This document shows, piece after piece, positions 1 through 8,922 of a stretch of 64,000 bases of DNA. The translations under genes and the position numbers were made by a program. Source of the DNA: Firmicutes bacterium UBA6811 (lineage in GTDB: Bacteria > Bacillota > SHA-98 > UBA4971); NCBI GenBank assembly GCA_002452295.1, contig DKEX01000081.1, positions 1 through 64,000 of the forward strand, written 5' to 3'. Numbering within the stretch: position 1 is the stretch's first letter; every line of letters starts with the position of its first letter. The notes below the pieces were generated by a model that ran no database searches, was not told the origin of the DNA, and saw only the letters and a program-made list of their open reading frames with translations.

Positions 1-26
1 GAACTAACGCACCCTCACTTAGATAG

Positions 27-56
27 GCCTCGCCGGCCAGGGCCGGCCGGAGAGGC
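27..56. other. GC-rich hairpin before the first gene
   Basis: GCCTC and GAGGC flank an inner CCGGC/GCCGG pair, giving a short stem-loop 24 bases before the first coding start. It could be the tail of an upstream terminator or part of a leader. No T-run follows on either strand, so its role is open. Confidence 0.3.
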
Positions 57-79
57 ACGGCGTGAAAGGGAGGGAGAGC

Positions 80-1210
80 ATGAAGTCCCAGGGCCGAGGA
101 TGGATAAAGAAGGTGTTCCCCGGGGCGAACACGCCAGGGGGGTTTTACTCGTTCTACGAGTATGTGACGAGGCCCGATGCGAACAGGGTCATGATAATAA
201 AGGGCGGGCCGGGGGTGGGCAAGTCCACGTTCATGAGGAAGATCGGCCAAAGGCTCGTCGATATGGGGTACGACGTTGAGTTCTGCTGCTGCTCATCGGA
301 CAACGACTCGCTCGACGGCGTCGTAGTCCACGATCTCGGCCTCGCCCTCATCGACGGCACCGCCCCACACGTGGTCGATCCGAAAAACCCGGGCGCGGTC
401 GACGAGATCGTGAACCTCGGGGAGTTCTGGAACGAGAAGGCGCTGAAGGCGTCCAGGCGGGAGATAGTGAACGCCAACCGCGAGGTCTCCCGCCTTTTCG
501 AGCGCGCGTTCCGCTACCTCGAGGAAGCGAAGGTCATCCACGACGACTGGGAGGCGTGTTACACCGAAGCGCTCGACTTCGGTTACACCAACTGCATGGC
601 GGAGGAGGTCCGGCGCGATATCCTCCAGAATAGGCCTGTATCCCCCGTCCCCGGAGGCGTGCGGCGCCTTTTCGCGAGCGCCATCTCGCCCGACGGGCCC
701 GTCCACTACCTCGACACCATCGTGGGCAGGCTTCCCCGCAGGTACATTGTGAAAGGCGAGCCCGGAACGGGCAAGTCCACCCTCATAGGCAAAGTGGGCG
801 ACGCCGCAATAGAGCGCGGCCTCGACGTGGAGTTCTACCACTGCCCACTGGACCCCTCGAAGGTCGATCACGTGGTGATCCCCGCCTTCGGGGTGGCGGT
901 GCTTAGCGGTTCCTGGCCCCACATCCTCGATGCCTCGAAGGAGCTCGATAGGACCATCGAGATGAAGGTGGCCCTCGACAGGGAAATGGTGGCGAGGTAC
1001 CAGGATATCATCGCAAGCTCGAGGGAGAGGTTCCACGAGGCGCTCCGGAGGGCGACCGAGTTCCTCCACAGGGCGAAGCTGGTACACGACGAGATGCAGG
1101 CCTACTACGTGCGGAGCATGGATTTCGCCGCGATAGATCGCCTGGGAGAGCGCATCTTCGCCCGCATACTCGACCTCGAGAGGGAGGTGGCCGCAGAGGC
1201 GACCGCGTAG
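80..1210 (+). CDS. PRK06851-type protein with two P-loop ATPase repeats
   Basis: Predicted soluble ATP-binding protein of 376 residues made of two related halves. Each half starts with a Walker A motif: GGPGVGKST at residues 42-50 and GEPGTGKST at about 226-234. Each is followed by a similar block (D-G-T-A-P-H-V-V-D in the first, S-G-S-W-P-H-I-L-D in the second) and a helical stretch ending in V-I/V-H-D. The start is ATG 80, preceded by GGGAGGGAG; a GTG at 62 has no such site. The layout matches the uncharacterised PRK06851 family found in spore-forming Firmicutes; no substrate or pathway is known to me. It is convergent with rqcH, with only 79 bases between their stops. Confidence 0.75.
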   Translation: MKSQGRGWIKKVFPGANTPGGFYSFYEYVTRPDANRVMIIKGGPGVGKSTFMRKIGQRLVDMGYDVEFCCCSSDNDSLDGVVVHDLGLALIDGTAPHVVDPKNPGAVDEIVNLGEFWNEKALKASRREIVNANREVSRLFERAFRYLEEAKVIHDDWEACYTEALDFGYTNCMAEEVRRDILQNRPVSPVPGGVRRLFASAISPDGPVHYLDTIVGRLPRRYIVKGEPGTGKSTLIGKVGDAAIERGLDVEFYHCPLDPSKVDHVVIPAFGVAVLSGSWPHILDASKELDRTIEMKVALDREMVARYQDIIASSRERFHEALRRATEFLHRAKLVHDEMQAYYVRSMDFAAIDRLGERIFARILDLEREVAAEATA

Positions 1211-1289
1211 GAATGCGACAGCGCCCCAGGGGGGAGCGGAGCGGCCGAGCGGCGACGCGGCGGTGCGCCGGCGCTGCCGGCCCCCTTTC

Positions 1290-3092
1290 TCAAGGGGCTG
1301 GCGTGGCCGCGTCCGGGGGCCTGGGGGCCGCCATGATGGTCCTCTCGTGATCGTAGATGACCATCCCGGGCCGGGCGCCCCTGGCTTTTCTCACGTGCCT
1401 CCTCAGGGTGTGGTCCACAGCCACCTTGGACGCCCCCCGCGCCTTGCTGTAGTGAGCCGCGATCTCCGCAGCCCGGAGGAGGACCTCGGCCGACACCTCG
1501 CCAGCCCCCTTCGCCTGCGCCCTGATTATCACGTGGGCGCCCGGGACGCCCCGCGCATGGAGCCACATGTCGTCGGGGCGCGCCATCCTGAGGGTCAGAA
1601 GGTCGTTCTCGGTGTTGTTCCGCCCCACGAGGACCTCGTGGCCGTCCACGGTGAAGGATAGCGGTCCGGAGGGCGCCCTCTCCTTCGGGCCAGGCGCTCT
1701 TTCGCGCCGGGGGCGGGCGAGGTAGCCCTGGTCCACGAGCTCCCGCCGGATCTCGTCCAGCGCCTCGGCGCTCTCCGCCTGCTCGATGGTGGTGGCCACC
1801 TGCTCGAGGTACTCAAGCTCGCTGCGCGTGCCCGACGCCTGCTCCCTGGCGGCGGCAAGGCGCCGTTTCGCCCGGGAGTACCTTCGGAAGTAGTGCTGCG
1901 CGTTTTCGCGCGGCGAGAGCCTGGGATCGAGATCCACCTCCACCTTGCGTAACTCCGGGTCGAAGTAGTCCACGACCCAGGCCCTCGCGCTGCCGCGCCT
2001 TATGGCAGGGGCGTTGGCCGCAATGAGCTCGCCCACCCGGCGCAGGTCGTCGGCGTGCCCGGCCTCGGCCATCTCCTCTTCCTGCACTGCCAGCTTGCGC
2101 CGCAGCCGGTCGATGGTCCTCGCGACCACGCGCGATATCTCGGCTGATGCGGCGGCGAGGCTCACCGCCCGCTCCCGCGGGGTGTAGGCGAAGTCGAGAA
2201 CCTCGGCAGCGGTGGGGAACTGGCGCACGTCCACTTCGCCTGGCTCCACTGGCAGCGGCGGCGGGCCTGTGACGGATACCCACACGACCTCCCCCGTCTC
2301 CCGGTGCACCCCGGCGCACGGCGAGAACCGCGCCTCGCGGACGCGTTCCATGGCCTCGCAAAACTCGGTCCACAGCCGCCCGACGGCGTCGCGGTCGAGG
2401 CCGGCGCACGGCTGGTCTCCACCCGCGAGGCCCGCCCTCGAGGCGATCACCATGGATGTGTCGCGGCCGAGACCCTGGAACTTGCGGTTCAAGAACTCCA
2501 CGCAGGAGATCCCCGAGGCCTCATGATCAGGGGCAAAGCGCTCTAACGCCTCGCGGAACTCGTCCTCGGATACGGAAAGAGGATCCAGCTTCCCCTGGGA
2601 CGGCGGAGCAGCGTACGGGACTCCGGGGCGCACGGTGCGCACACGGCTCAGGGCAGGGCCGATGTGCTTGATGCTGTCCAGCACCATGCCGGACGCGGCG
2701 TCCACCAGGATGATGTTGCTGTGCCTCCCCATCACTTCTATGACGAGGGTCCTCGGCGGGTCATCGTCATGAGGCCCCGAAAACCCGATCTCGAGGACCC
2801 TGTCCAGCCCTCGCTGGACCACGCGGGCGATCCTCGCACCCGTGAGGTGCTTTCGCAGGAGCATGCAGAAAGCGGGCGGCGCCGCCGGGTTCTCGCGATG
2901 GACGAAGCTCACGTGTACGCGCGCCGTGGATGCCTCGGCCGACACGATGACCGGGACGTTTTGCCCCGACCGGCGCACAACGATGACGACGTCCAGCTTT
3001 CCCGGCTGGTACACGCCGTCCACCCGCGCGTTCTGGAGAGACCGAGCCAGTTCTGCCGCCACAGCGGCCATCACGATGCCGTCAAAAGTCAT
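1290..3092 (-). CDS. rqcH: Rqc2/RqcH homologue, ribosome quality control (NFACT family)
   Basis: NFACT-family protein of 600 residues, sometimes annotated as fibronectin-binding protein. In Bacillus RqcH binds stalled 50S-peptidyl-tRNA complexes and recruits tRNA-Ala to add C-terminal alanine tails, marking the chain for degradation. The N terminus MTFDGIVMAAVAAEL and the L-D-R-V-L-E-I segment carrying the conserved Asp-Arg pair fit the NFACT-N domain. A central charged coiled-coil follows, then the NFACT-R block G-R-N-N-T-E-N-D with W-L-H-A-R-G-V-P-G-A-H-V. ATG 3092 was chosen over upstream in-frame codons because it aligns with family N termini and lies about 20 bases after the predicted transcription start. 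Monocistronic and divergent from the calcium ATPase. Confidence 0.92.
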   Translation of the reverse strand: MTFDGIVMAAVAAELARSLQNARVDGVYQPGKLDVVIVVRRSGQNVPVIVSAEASTARVHVSFVHRENPAAPPAFCMLLRKHLTGARIARVVQRGLDRVLEIGFSGPHDDDPPRTLVIEVMGRHSNIILVDAASGMVLDSIKHIGPALSRVRTVRPGVPYAAPPSQGKLDPLSVSEDEFREALERFAPDHEASGISCVEFLNRKFQGLGRDTSMVIASRAGLAGGDQPCAGLDRDAVGRLWTEFCEAMERVREARFSPCAGVHRETGEVVWVSVTGPPPLPVEPGEVDVRQFPTAAEVLDFAYTPRERAVSLAAASAEISRVVARTIDRLRRKLAVQEEEMAEAGHADDLRRVGELIAANAPAIRRGSARAWVVDYFDPELRKVEVDLDPRLSPRENAQHYFRRYSRAKRRLAAAREQASGTRSELEYLEQVATTIEQAESAEALDEIRRELVDQGYLARPRRERAPGPKERAPSGPLSFTVDGHEVLVGRNNTENDLLTLRMARPDDMWLHARGVPGAHVIIRAQAKGAGEVSAEVLLRAAEIAAHYSKARGASKVAVDHTLRRHVRKARGARPGMVIYDHERTIMAAPRPPDAATPAP

Positions 3093-3120
3093 GCTCCACA
3101 CCCCGTTTCCGTCCATGAGT

Positions 3121-3149
3121 AGTATATGGCCGACGGAGCCTCGCGTCAA
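3121..3149 (-). promoter_or_regulatory. sigma-A promoter for rqcH
   Basis: Read on the minus strand: -35 TTGACG (3149-3144), a 17-base spacer and -10 TATACT (3126-3121). The expected transcription start is near 3114, which supports the ATG at 3092 as the rqcH start. Confidence 0.75.
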
Positions 3150-3268
3150 CGCAGCGTGCCGGGCAGGGCAGCGCCGGCCGGTGACATGATCCTTTGGACA
3201 AGAGCATATCAATGAGTGTGTGGCGACCCGGCCACCCCGGTCGTCGGGCACCTTCCGGAGGAACAGGA

Positions 3269-6064
3269 GTGAGCGCGTTGCAGGAGCGCGGGCAACACGC
3301 ATGGCACAGCCTCGGCCCTTCCGCTGTCGCCTCGATCCTGAAAACCAGCCTTGCCACGGGGCTCTCGCCCAGGGAGGCCGAGAGGAGGCTTGACAGGCTG
3401 GGCGCCAATGAGCTCAAGGAAACACGCAGGGCGTCGGTGCTGGAGATGCTCGTAGACCAGTTCCGCGACTTCATGGTGCTGGTCCTCATCGCGGCGGCCG
3501 GAGTATCGGTCGCGCTCGGCGAGGTCGGCGACGCCCTCGCCATCCTGGCCATAGTGACCCTCAATGCGGCCCTCGGGTTCCTCCAGGAGTACAGGGCCGA
3601 GCGGTCGCTCGAGGCGCTGAAGGAGCTCGCTGCGCCGGCAGCCCGCGTCATCAGGGACGATGTGCCGGTGGAGGTGAGGGCCAGGGACGTGGTGCCCGGC
3701 GACCTTCTCATGATCGAGGTCGGCGACAGGATCCCCGCCGACGCCCGGCTCATCGACGAGATGGCCCTGGAGGTGGAGGAGTCGGCACTCACGGGAGAGT
3801 CGCTCCCGGTGGCGAAGAGGCCGGACGATGTGCTGCCTGCGTCCGCCCCTCTGGGCGACAGGCGGAACATGGTGTTCATGGGTACGGTGGTGACGCGGGG
3901 CCGCGGCAGGGCGGTGGTGGTGGCGACCGGCATGGACACCGAGATAGGCCGGATCGCCCACCTCATCCAGCAGGACAAGGACGAGATGACCCCGCTGCAG
4001 CACCGCCTGGAGCACCTGGGCCGCACTCTCGTGGCAATCTGCGTCGCCCTGTGCGCCTTCGTTTCCGTGGCGGGGATACTGCGGGGCGAGGGGGTCGTGG
4101 AGATGTTCCTTGCGGGGGTCAGCCTCGCGGTGGCGGCGATCCCTGAGGGTCTCCCCGCGGTGGTGACCATAGCCCTCGCCCTGGGGGTCCAGCGCATGAG
4201 CAGGCGCAACGCGATAGTGCGCCGGCTCCCGGCGGTGGAGACCCTCGGCTGCACCACCGTCATCTGCTCCGATAAGACGGGCACCCTCACCCGGAACCAG
4301 ATGACCCTCACTGAGCTGGATCTTTCTGGCAGGGTGATAGAGGTCACGGGGACAGGCTACGCACCCCACGGGCAGTTCCTGGAGGGCGCAAGGCCGCTGG
4401 ACCCGTCAGGCGACCAGCACCTTGCGCTTGCGCTCAAGATCGGCCTGTACTGCAACAACGCCAGGCTCACCCTGGGCGGGCGCGCCTTGCCAGGGGCCGC
4501 CATGCGGCTCCGTTCCGGCCGGGGGACTCGCGACCGGTGGGGGATCCTGGGGGATCCCACCGAAGGCGCGCTGGTGGTCGCGGCTGCCAAGGCCGGCATG
4601 CTGCGGGACGCGCCCGGGGCCGGGGCTGCAGCAAGGCCCAGGCTCCTTGCGGAGATCCCGTTCGACTCAGGGCGCAAGATGATGACCACCGTATACGAGG
4701 ACCCAAGGACCGCTGGCGCTATCGCCTATGTGAAGGGAGCCCCCGAGGTGGTGCTGGAGGCCTCGAGCTCGCTCCTGGTTGCGGGACGGGTGAGGACCAT
4801 GACCGGGCACGACCGCGCCCTCATCCTGGCCCGGGGCGCCAGGATGGCCGCGAGGGGCCTGCGGGTGCTGGCACTTGCGTACCGCGAGCTTGCGAGGGTC
4901 TCGGCGCCCGACGGCGGCCAGGTGGAAACGAACCTCGTGTTCGTGGGCCTTGCGGGCATGGTGGACCCGCCGCGCGAGGACGTGAAGCGGGCCATCAGGA
5001 TGGCCCGGAACGCAGGCGTAAGGACCACTATGGTCACCGGGGACCACGCGGGGACGGCCGAGGCCGTGGCGCGGGCGCTCGAGCTCGCCGAGGGGGACTC
5101 CAGGGCCGTGACCGGCATAGAGCTCGACCGCATGACCGACCACGCGCTCCTGCTGACTGTCTCGACAACACAGGTGTTCGCAAGGGTGTCGCCCGAGCAC
5201 AAGCTGCGGATCGTGCGGGCGCTGAGGGCGCAGGGCCACGTCGTTGCGATGACCGGTGACGGGGTCAACGACGCGCCGGCGGTGAAGGAGGCGGATATCG
5301 GCGTGGCCATGGGGATGTCAGGCACCGACGTGACGCGCGAGGCTGCCGCCATGGTGCTCGCCGATGACGACTACGCCACCATCGTCGCCGCGGTGGAGGA
5401 GGGCAGGGGGATATACGACAACATCCGCAAGTTCATACGGTACCTGCTGGCGTGCAACGCAGGCGAGGTGCTCACCATGCTCGTCGCCGTGCTGGTGGGC
5501 CTGCCGCTGCCCCTGGTGCCCATGCAGATCCTCTGGATGAACCTTGTAACCGACGGCCTGCCCGCCATCGCGCTAGGCGTCGATCCGGTCGACCCCGACG
5601 TCATGATGAGAAAACCGCGGCGGCCCAGGGAGGGCGTGTTCTCGAGGGGCCTCGGCCTCAAGATCGCGTCGCAGGGTGTGTTCATCGGAGTCTGCACCAT
5701 CGCGGCGTTCGTGCTGTCGCTTTTTCTCCACGCAGACATCACGCGGGCCCGCACGGTGGCGTTCACGTCCCTGGTCATGGCGCAGCTCTTCTACGTGTTC
5801 CACTGCCGGTCCGAGTACCGGTCCATCGTGGAGATAAACCCCTGGTCGAACCCGTACCTCATCGGCGCGGTGCTGGTGTCCGCGGCGATGCAGATCTCGG
5901 TCATATACTGGCCGGCTGCCCAGGGGGTATTCCACACCACCGGCCTTGCGGGTATCGACTGGCTGCTGGTGCTGGTGTTCTCGGGGTGGTCCAGCGCGCT
6001 CGGGGTGGTCGCCCGCAAGGCCCGCCGCGCCATCCTGCGGCACATGTCCATCGTGCGCGCATGA
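3269..6064 (+). CDS. Calcium-transporting P-type ATPase (SERCA-like, P2A)
   Basis: Membrane ATPase of 931 residues that probably exports Ca2+. The actuator motif TGES is near residue 175, the phosphorylation motif DKTGTLT near 335 and the hinge motif GDGVNDAPA near 663. Calcium-site residues typical of SERCA pumps are present: P-E-G-L-P in M4, N-A-G-E in M5 and N-L-V-T-D-G in M6. About ten membrane segments are predicted. The N-terminal block with S-P-R-E-A-E-R-R-L is the cation ATPase N-domain. Start GTG 3269 has GGAGG at 3257-3261 with 7-base spacing; the in-frame TTG 3194 and ATG 3212 lack one. It is a single-gene unit, convergent with the HEPN gene (10 bases between stops). Confidence 0.92.
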   Translation: MSALQERGQHAWHSLGPSAVASILKTSLATGLSPREAERRLDRLGANELKETRRASVLEMLVDQFRDFMVLVLIAAAGVSVALGEVGDALAILAIVTLNAALGFLQEYRAERSLEALKELAAPAARVIRDDVPVEVRARDVVPGDLLMIEVGDRIPADARLIDEMALEVEESALTGESLPVAKRPDDVLPASAPLGDRRNMVFMGTVVTRGRGRAVVVATGMDTEIGRIAHLIQQDKDEMTPLQHRLEHLGRTLVAICVALCAFVSVAGILRGEGVVEMFLAGVSLAVAAIPEGLPAVVTIALALGVQRMSRRNAIVRRLPAVETLGCTTVICSDKTGTLTRNQMTLTELDLSGRVIEVTGTGYAPHGQFLEGARPLDPSGDQHLALALKIGLYCNNARLTLGGRALPGAAMRLRSGRGTRDRWGILGDPTEGALVVAAAKAGMLRDAPGAGAAARPRLLAEIPFDSGRKMMTTVYEDPRTAGAIAYVKGAPEVVLEASSSLLVAGRVRTMTGHDRALILARGARMAARGLRVLALAYRELARVSAPDGGQVETNLVFVGLAGMVDPPREDVKRAIRMARNAGVRTTMVTGDHAGTAEAVARALELAEGDSRAVTGIELDRMTDHALLLTVSTTQVFARVSPEHKLRIVRALRAQGHVVAMTGDGVNDAPAVKEADIGVAMGMSGTDVTREAAAMVLADDDYATIVAAVEEGRGIYDNIRKFIRYLLACNAGEVLTMLVAVLVGLPLPLVPMQILWMNLVTDGLPAIALGVDPVDPDVMMRKPRRPREGVFSRGLGLKIASQGVFIGVCTIAAFVLSLFLHADITRARTVAFTSLVMAQLFYVFHCRSEYRSIVEINPWSNPYLIGAVLVSAAMQISVIYWPAAQGVFHTTGLAGIDWLLVLVFSGWSSALGVVARKARRAILRHMSIVRA

Positions 6065-6074
6065 GCGGTATACA

Positions 6075-6494
6075 CTACTCTTCTGCCAGGTAATGCTGTT
6101 GCTTGACGTATGCGGCTACCGCTGCGGTGAACCGCTCCGCATCTCCCGGCACGTCCAGGGCAGTTCCGACATCGGGCTCGACCGTCGTGCCGTAATCCGC
6201 CTCCTCTCTCAGGTCAAAGGCGTTGTGCAGCATCTTCCCGAGATCTCTCGAGAGGACGCCGGTCTTCGTAAAATGCATGTTGAACAGCGCGATCACGCCG
6301 CTGTGCTTTGCGGCGCCCTCATCTATCGTAGCAAGTACCGCCGGCGTCGCATAGAACATCGCGTAGTACGCCCGGTTTATTATGCTTCTTGGGCTCTTGC
6401 CCGTGCGCCCGAGTTCCCGCGCGGCTTCCAGCACTTCGAAAGCCTGATTCATCCGGTACCTGACGAGCTGTTCCCGCAAGCTTTCCTCCTTCAC
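6075..6494 (-). CDS. HEPN domain protein (UPF0332-like), partner of MNT gene
   Basis: Small helical protein of 139 residues. The R-A-Y-Y-A-M-F-Y segment at 41-48, the H-S-G-V-I block and R96-E-E-A-D-Y101 match the HEPN/UPF0332 family, usually encoded beside a minimal nucleotidyltransferase. The catalytic R-x4-6-H motif of RNase-type HEPN toxins is not present; an R-x4-Y stands in its place, so ribonuclease activity is doubtful. It overlaps the upstream MNT gene by four bases (ATGA), implying translational coupling. By analogy with MntA/HepT pairs it may form a complex with, or be AMPylated by, that partner; this is inference. Confidence 0.82.
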   Translation of the reverse strand: MKEESLREQLVRYRMNQAFEVLEAARELGRTGKSPRSIINRAYYAMFYATPAVLATIDEGAAKHSGVIALFNMHFTKTGVLSRDLGKMLHNAFDLREEADYGTTVEPDVGTALDVPGDAERFTAAVAAYVKQQHYLAEE

Positions 6495-6817
6495 AGCTCC
6501 ATGCCCTCTTCTACGATCGCCCGGTAGAGAGTCGTGGCTTTGAAAGGAGACCTGTGCAAGCGCTCGCTGGTGACGACCACGGGCGCGATCACGACGTCCT
6601 TCGTAAGCCCCACCTGCCAGGCAACATCGTTGATCAGCCTGCGTTGCTCTCTTGTAAGGCTCTCGACCTCGATGTAGATGTCCATGTCGGAATCCCGGTC
6701 CGACGTCCCCCGGGCCCTCGACCCGAAGAGCCGAAAGTCCCGGATCCCCATCTTCTGGCCTAGCCCTATCTTGAGCTCGCGAGCAAGCTCGATATCCTCC
6801 TTGCGCGCGTGTCCCAT
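6491..6817 (-). CDS. MNT-type nucleotidyltransferase (MntA-like antitoxin candidate)
   Basis: Protein of 108 residues with the Pol-beta minimal nucleotidyltransferase signature: L-F-G-S-R-A-R-G at 30-37 and D-S-D-M-D-I at 42-47, giving the G-S-x(10)-D-x-D pattern. In characterised pairs such a protein AMPylates a HEPN toxin. The start ATG 6817 has GGGGGA about nine bases upstream, a site that overlaps the purB stop. Only 12 bases separate the purB stop from this start, so it is probably co-transcribed with purB. Function as a toxin-antitoxin system is likely from gene pairing but the HEPN partner lacks the usual RNase motif. Confidence 0.85.
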   Translation of the reverse strand: MGHARKEDIELARELKIGLGQKMGIRDFRLFGSRARGTSDRDSDMDIYIEVESLTREQRRLINDVAWQVGLTKDVVIAPVVVTSERLHRSPFKATTLYRAIVEEGMEL

Positions 6818-6829
6818 AGGCTGGTCCCC

Positions 6830-8122
6830 CTAGATGCCGACACGGCGGAAGATGTCGTCCACGTGCGCAAGGTGCCTGGAGAGGTCAAAGCACGCTTCTA
6901 TGTCGGCCGGCTTCAGGACGGCGGTGATCTCGGCGTCGCCCGAGATGAGGTCCTTGAAGCTCAGACCCTCATCCCAGGTCCGCGCAGCGTTGCGCTGCAC
7001 CAGGGCGTACGCGTGTTCGCGGCCAAGGCCGCGATTTACAAGGGCGAGCATCACCGCCTCTGAGAAGATGAGGCCCCCCGTCATCTCGAGGTTGGCCTGC
7101 ATCCTGTCCTTCCTGACCACGAGGCCCTCCATCACATCGGCGAACTTCCGGAGCATATAGTCTGTGAGAGTCGTCGCGTCAGGGAGCACGATCCTTTCGA
7201 CGGAGGAGTTGCTGATATCGCGCTCGTGCCATAGCGGCACGTTCTCCATGGCGGCCGTGGCGTACCCCCGCATCACCCTGGCGAGGCCGGTGATTCGCTC
7301 CGAGACGATGGGGTTGCGCTTGTGAGGCATGGCCGACGATCCCTTCTGGCCAGGCCGAAACGGCTCCTGCACCTCGAATACCTCCGTGCGCTGCAGCCCT
7401 CGTATCTCGGTGGCGAACTTCTCCAGTGACCCGGCGATGATGGCAAGCGCGGTGACGTATTCTGCGTGACGGTCGCGTGAGAGCACCTGCGTTGAAGCCT
7501 TCGCGGGCTCGAGCCCCAGCTTGCTGCAGACGTACTCCTCAACCCTCGGGTCCATGTTGGCGTAGGTGCCCACAGCGCCGGAAAGCCTCCCGACGCTCAC
7601 CACCTCACGCGCTCTCTGCATCCTGGCGAGGTTGCGGCGCATCTCCGCGACCCACACCGCGAGCTTGAGCCCGAAGGTGATGGGCTCGGCATGCACGCCG
7701 TGGGTCCTGCCGATCATGGGCGTATTCTTGTACTCCCGCGCCCTGTCCGCCAGGATATCGATGACCTTGCGGAGATCGCGGATAATGATATCTGCGGCAT
7801 CGCGCAGGAGCAGCGAGAGGGCGGTATCTACCACGTCGTACGAGGTCATCCCCATGTGGATGTAACGTGCCTCGGCGCCGACGCTCTCCGACACGTTCGT
7901 GAGAAACGCTATGACGTCGTGGTCGACTATCGCCTCTATCTCGCGGATCCTGGCAAGGTCGAACCGGGCCTTCTCCCTGATGACCTCCACGGCCTCGGCC
8001 GGCACCCGGCCTATGCTCGCCCAGCCCTCGCATGCCAGGATCTCGATATCCAGCCACTTCCTGTACCGGTTCTCGGCCTCCCACAACTGCTTCATCTCAG
8101 GATACGTGTAGCGTTCTATCAT
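6830..8122 (-). CDS. purB: Adenylosuccinate lyase
   Basis: Catalyses two fumarate-releasing steps: SAICAR to AICAR in purine synthesis and adenylosuccinate to AMP. The protein has 430 residues, the normal size for the short bacterial form. The fumarase/aspartase signature G-S-S-A-M-P-H-K-R-N-P is present, as are T-S-Y-D-V-V-D-T and the G-R-T-H-G-V-H-A active-site region. Start ATG 8122 is preceded by AGGGGGA at about eight bases; the longer reading frame upstream is arginine/proline-rich and does not align with the family. It follows the pyr operon by 113 bases rather than sitting in a pur operon, so purines and pyrimidines may be co-expressed here. Confidence 0.95.
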   Translation of the reverse strand: MIERYTYPEMKQLWEAENRYRKWLDIEILACEGWASIGRVPAEAVEVIREKARFDLARIREIEAIVDHDVIAFLTNVSESVGAEARYIHMGMTSYDVVDTALSLLLRDAADIIIRDLRKVIDILADRAREYKNTPMIGRTHGVHAEPITFGLKLAVWVAEMRRNLARMQRAREVVSVGRLSGAVGTYANMDPRVEEYVCSKLGLEPAKASTQVLSRDRHAEYVTALAIIAGSLEKFATEIRGLQRTEVFEVQEPFRPGQKGSSAMPHKRNPIVSERITGLARVMRGYATAAMENVPLWHERDISNSSVERIVLPDATTLTDYMLRKFADVMEGLVVRKDRMQANLEMTGGLIFSEAVMLALVNRGLGREHAYALVQRNAARTWDEGLSFKDLISGDAEITAVLKPADIEACFDLSRHLAHVDDIFRRVGI

Positions 8123-8235
8123 ACCATGTTCCCCCTGACGCTCCGGCGCGTTCGTCGCGCCCGCTCCCCCGGGAGCCGCCGGCTCACGCCGGTCGCGCCC
8201 CCGCCCGGCGCCTGCGAGCCTCGCCCGGCGGGGCT

Positions 8236-8922
8236 TCACGCAGGCCCAAGGCGCCTGGACCCCGGGTCGACCAATGGTACATTCTCCCTGCAGAGGGGAC
8301 ATTCCTCTGGGTCGTAAGTCTCAAATTCCACCCGCACGAGTCGCTCGGTGCGGACGCCGAAGTCGGCCCGCCCGCCGCTCCTGTCCACGATCACTCCGAC
8401 GCCCACGACGGTGCCGCCCGCGTTCGCCGCCACGTCCAGCACCTCCCTGACGGAGAGCCCGGTGGTTACCACGTCCTCCACCACCAGCACGCGCTCGCCA
8501 GGCGCTATGGTAAACCCCCGCCGGAGGATACGGCGGTCGCCCTCCCTCTCGGCGAATATGGCCCTCGCCCCAAGGGTGCGCGCCACCTCGTAGGCGACGA
8601 TAATCCCTCCCGTGGTGGGACCCATGACCACGTCCACCCTATCGCCCCGGAACCTCGCGGCAAGGTCGGCGAGGGCCTTCGCCGCAAGGTCCGGGCGCTC
8701 CAGGAGCCGAAACTTCTCGATATAAACCGGGCTGTGTAGCCCGGAGCTCAGCAGGAAGTGCCCGGTGAGATACGCCCCGGTCTCCTTCAGGATCTCCAGC
8801 ACCTCCGTTGAGACAAGCTGCCCTGCATCCCGGGGCGCGCCGGACAGCACACCTCTTCGCGCCCCGCCGGGGTCTGCGCCGTCCATGGGTTCCCGGGTCG
8901 TGTCACCTTCCGCCGCTGGCAT
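8236..8922 (-). CDS. pyrE: Orotate phosphoribosyltransferase
   Basis: Transfers ribose-5-phosphate from PRPP to orotate, making OMP. It has 228 residues with the PRPP-binding motif V-L-V-V-E-D-V-V-T-T-G and the substrate region G-H-F-L-L-S-S-G-L-H-S. The C terminus carries E-E-C-P-L-C and G-S-R, as in the subgroup of PyrE proteins with a CPxC tail. Start ATG 8922 has an AGGGAGG site and overlaps the pyrF end by 20 bases; a second ATG at 8886 lacks a ribosome site. Last pyr gene of the operon. Confidence 0.94.
   Translation of the reverse strand: MPAAEGDTTREPMDGADPGGARRGVLSGAPRDAGQLVSTEVLEILKETGAYLTGHFLLSSGLHSPVYIEKFRLLERPDLAAKALADLAARFRGDRVDVVMGPTTGGIIVAYEVARTLGARAIFAEREGDRRILRRGFTIAPGERVLVVEDVVTTGLSVREVLDVAANAGGTVVGVGVIVDRSGGRADFGVRTERLVRVEFETYDPEECPLCRENVPLVDPGSRRLGPA

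Noticed and set aside
8123..8235. Terminator splitting pyrE from purB
   Set aside because: GC-rich dyads (CCCCGCC/GGCGGGG) are present but loops are long and no T-run follows; not enough to call.
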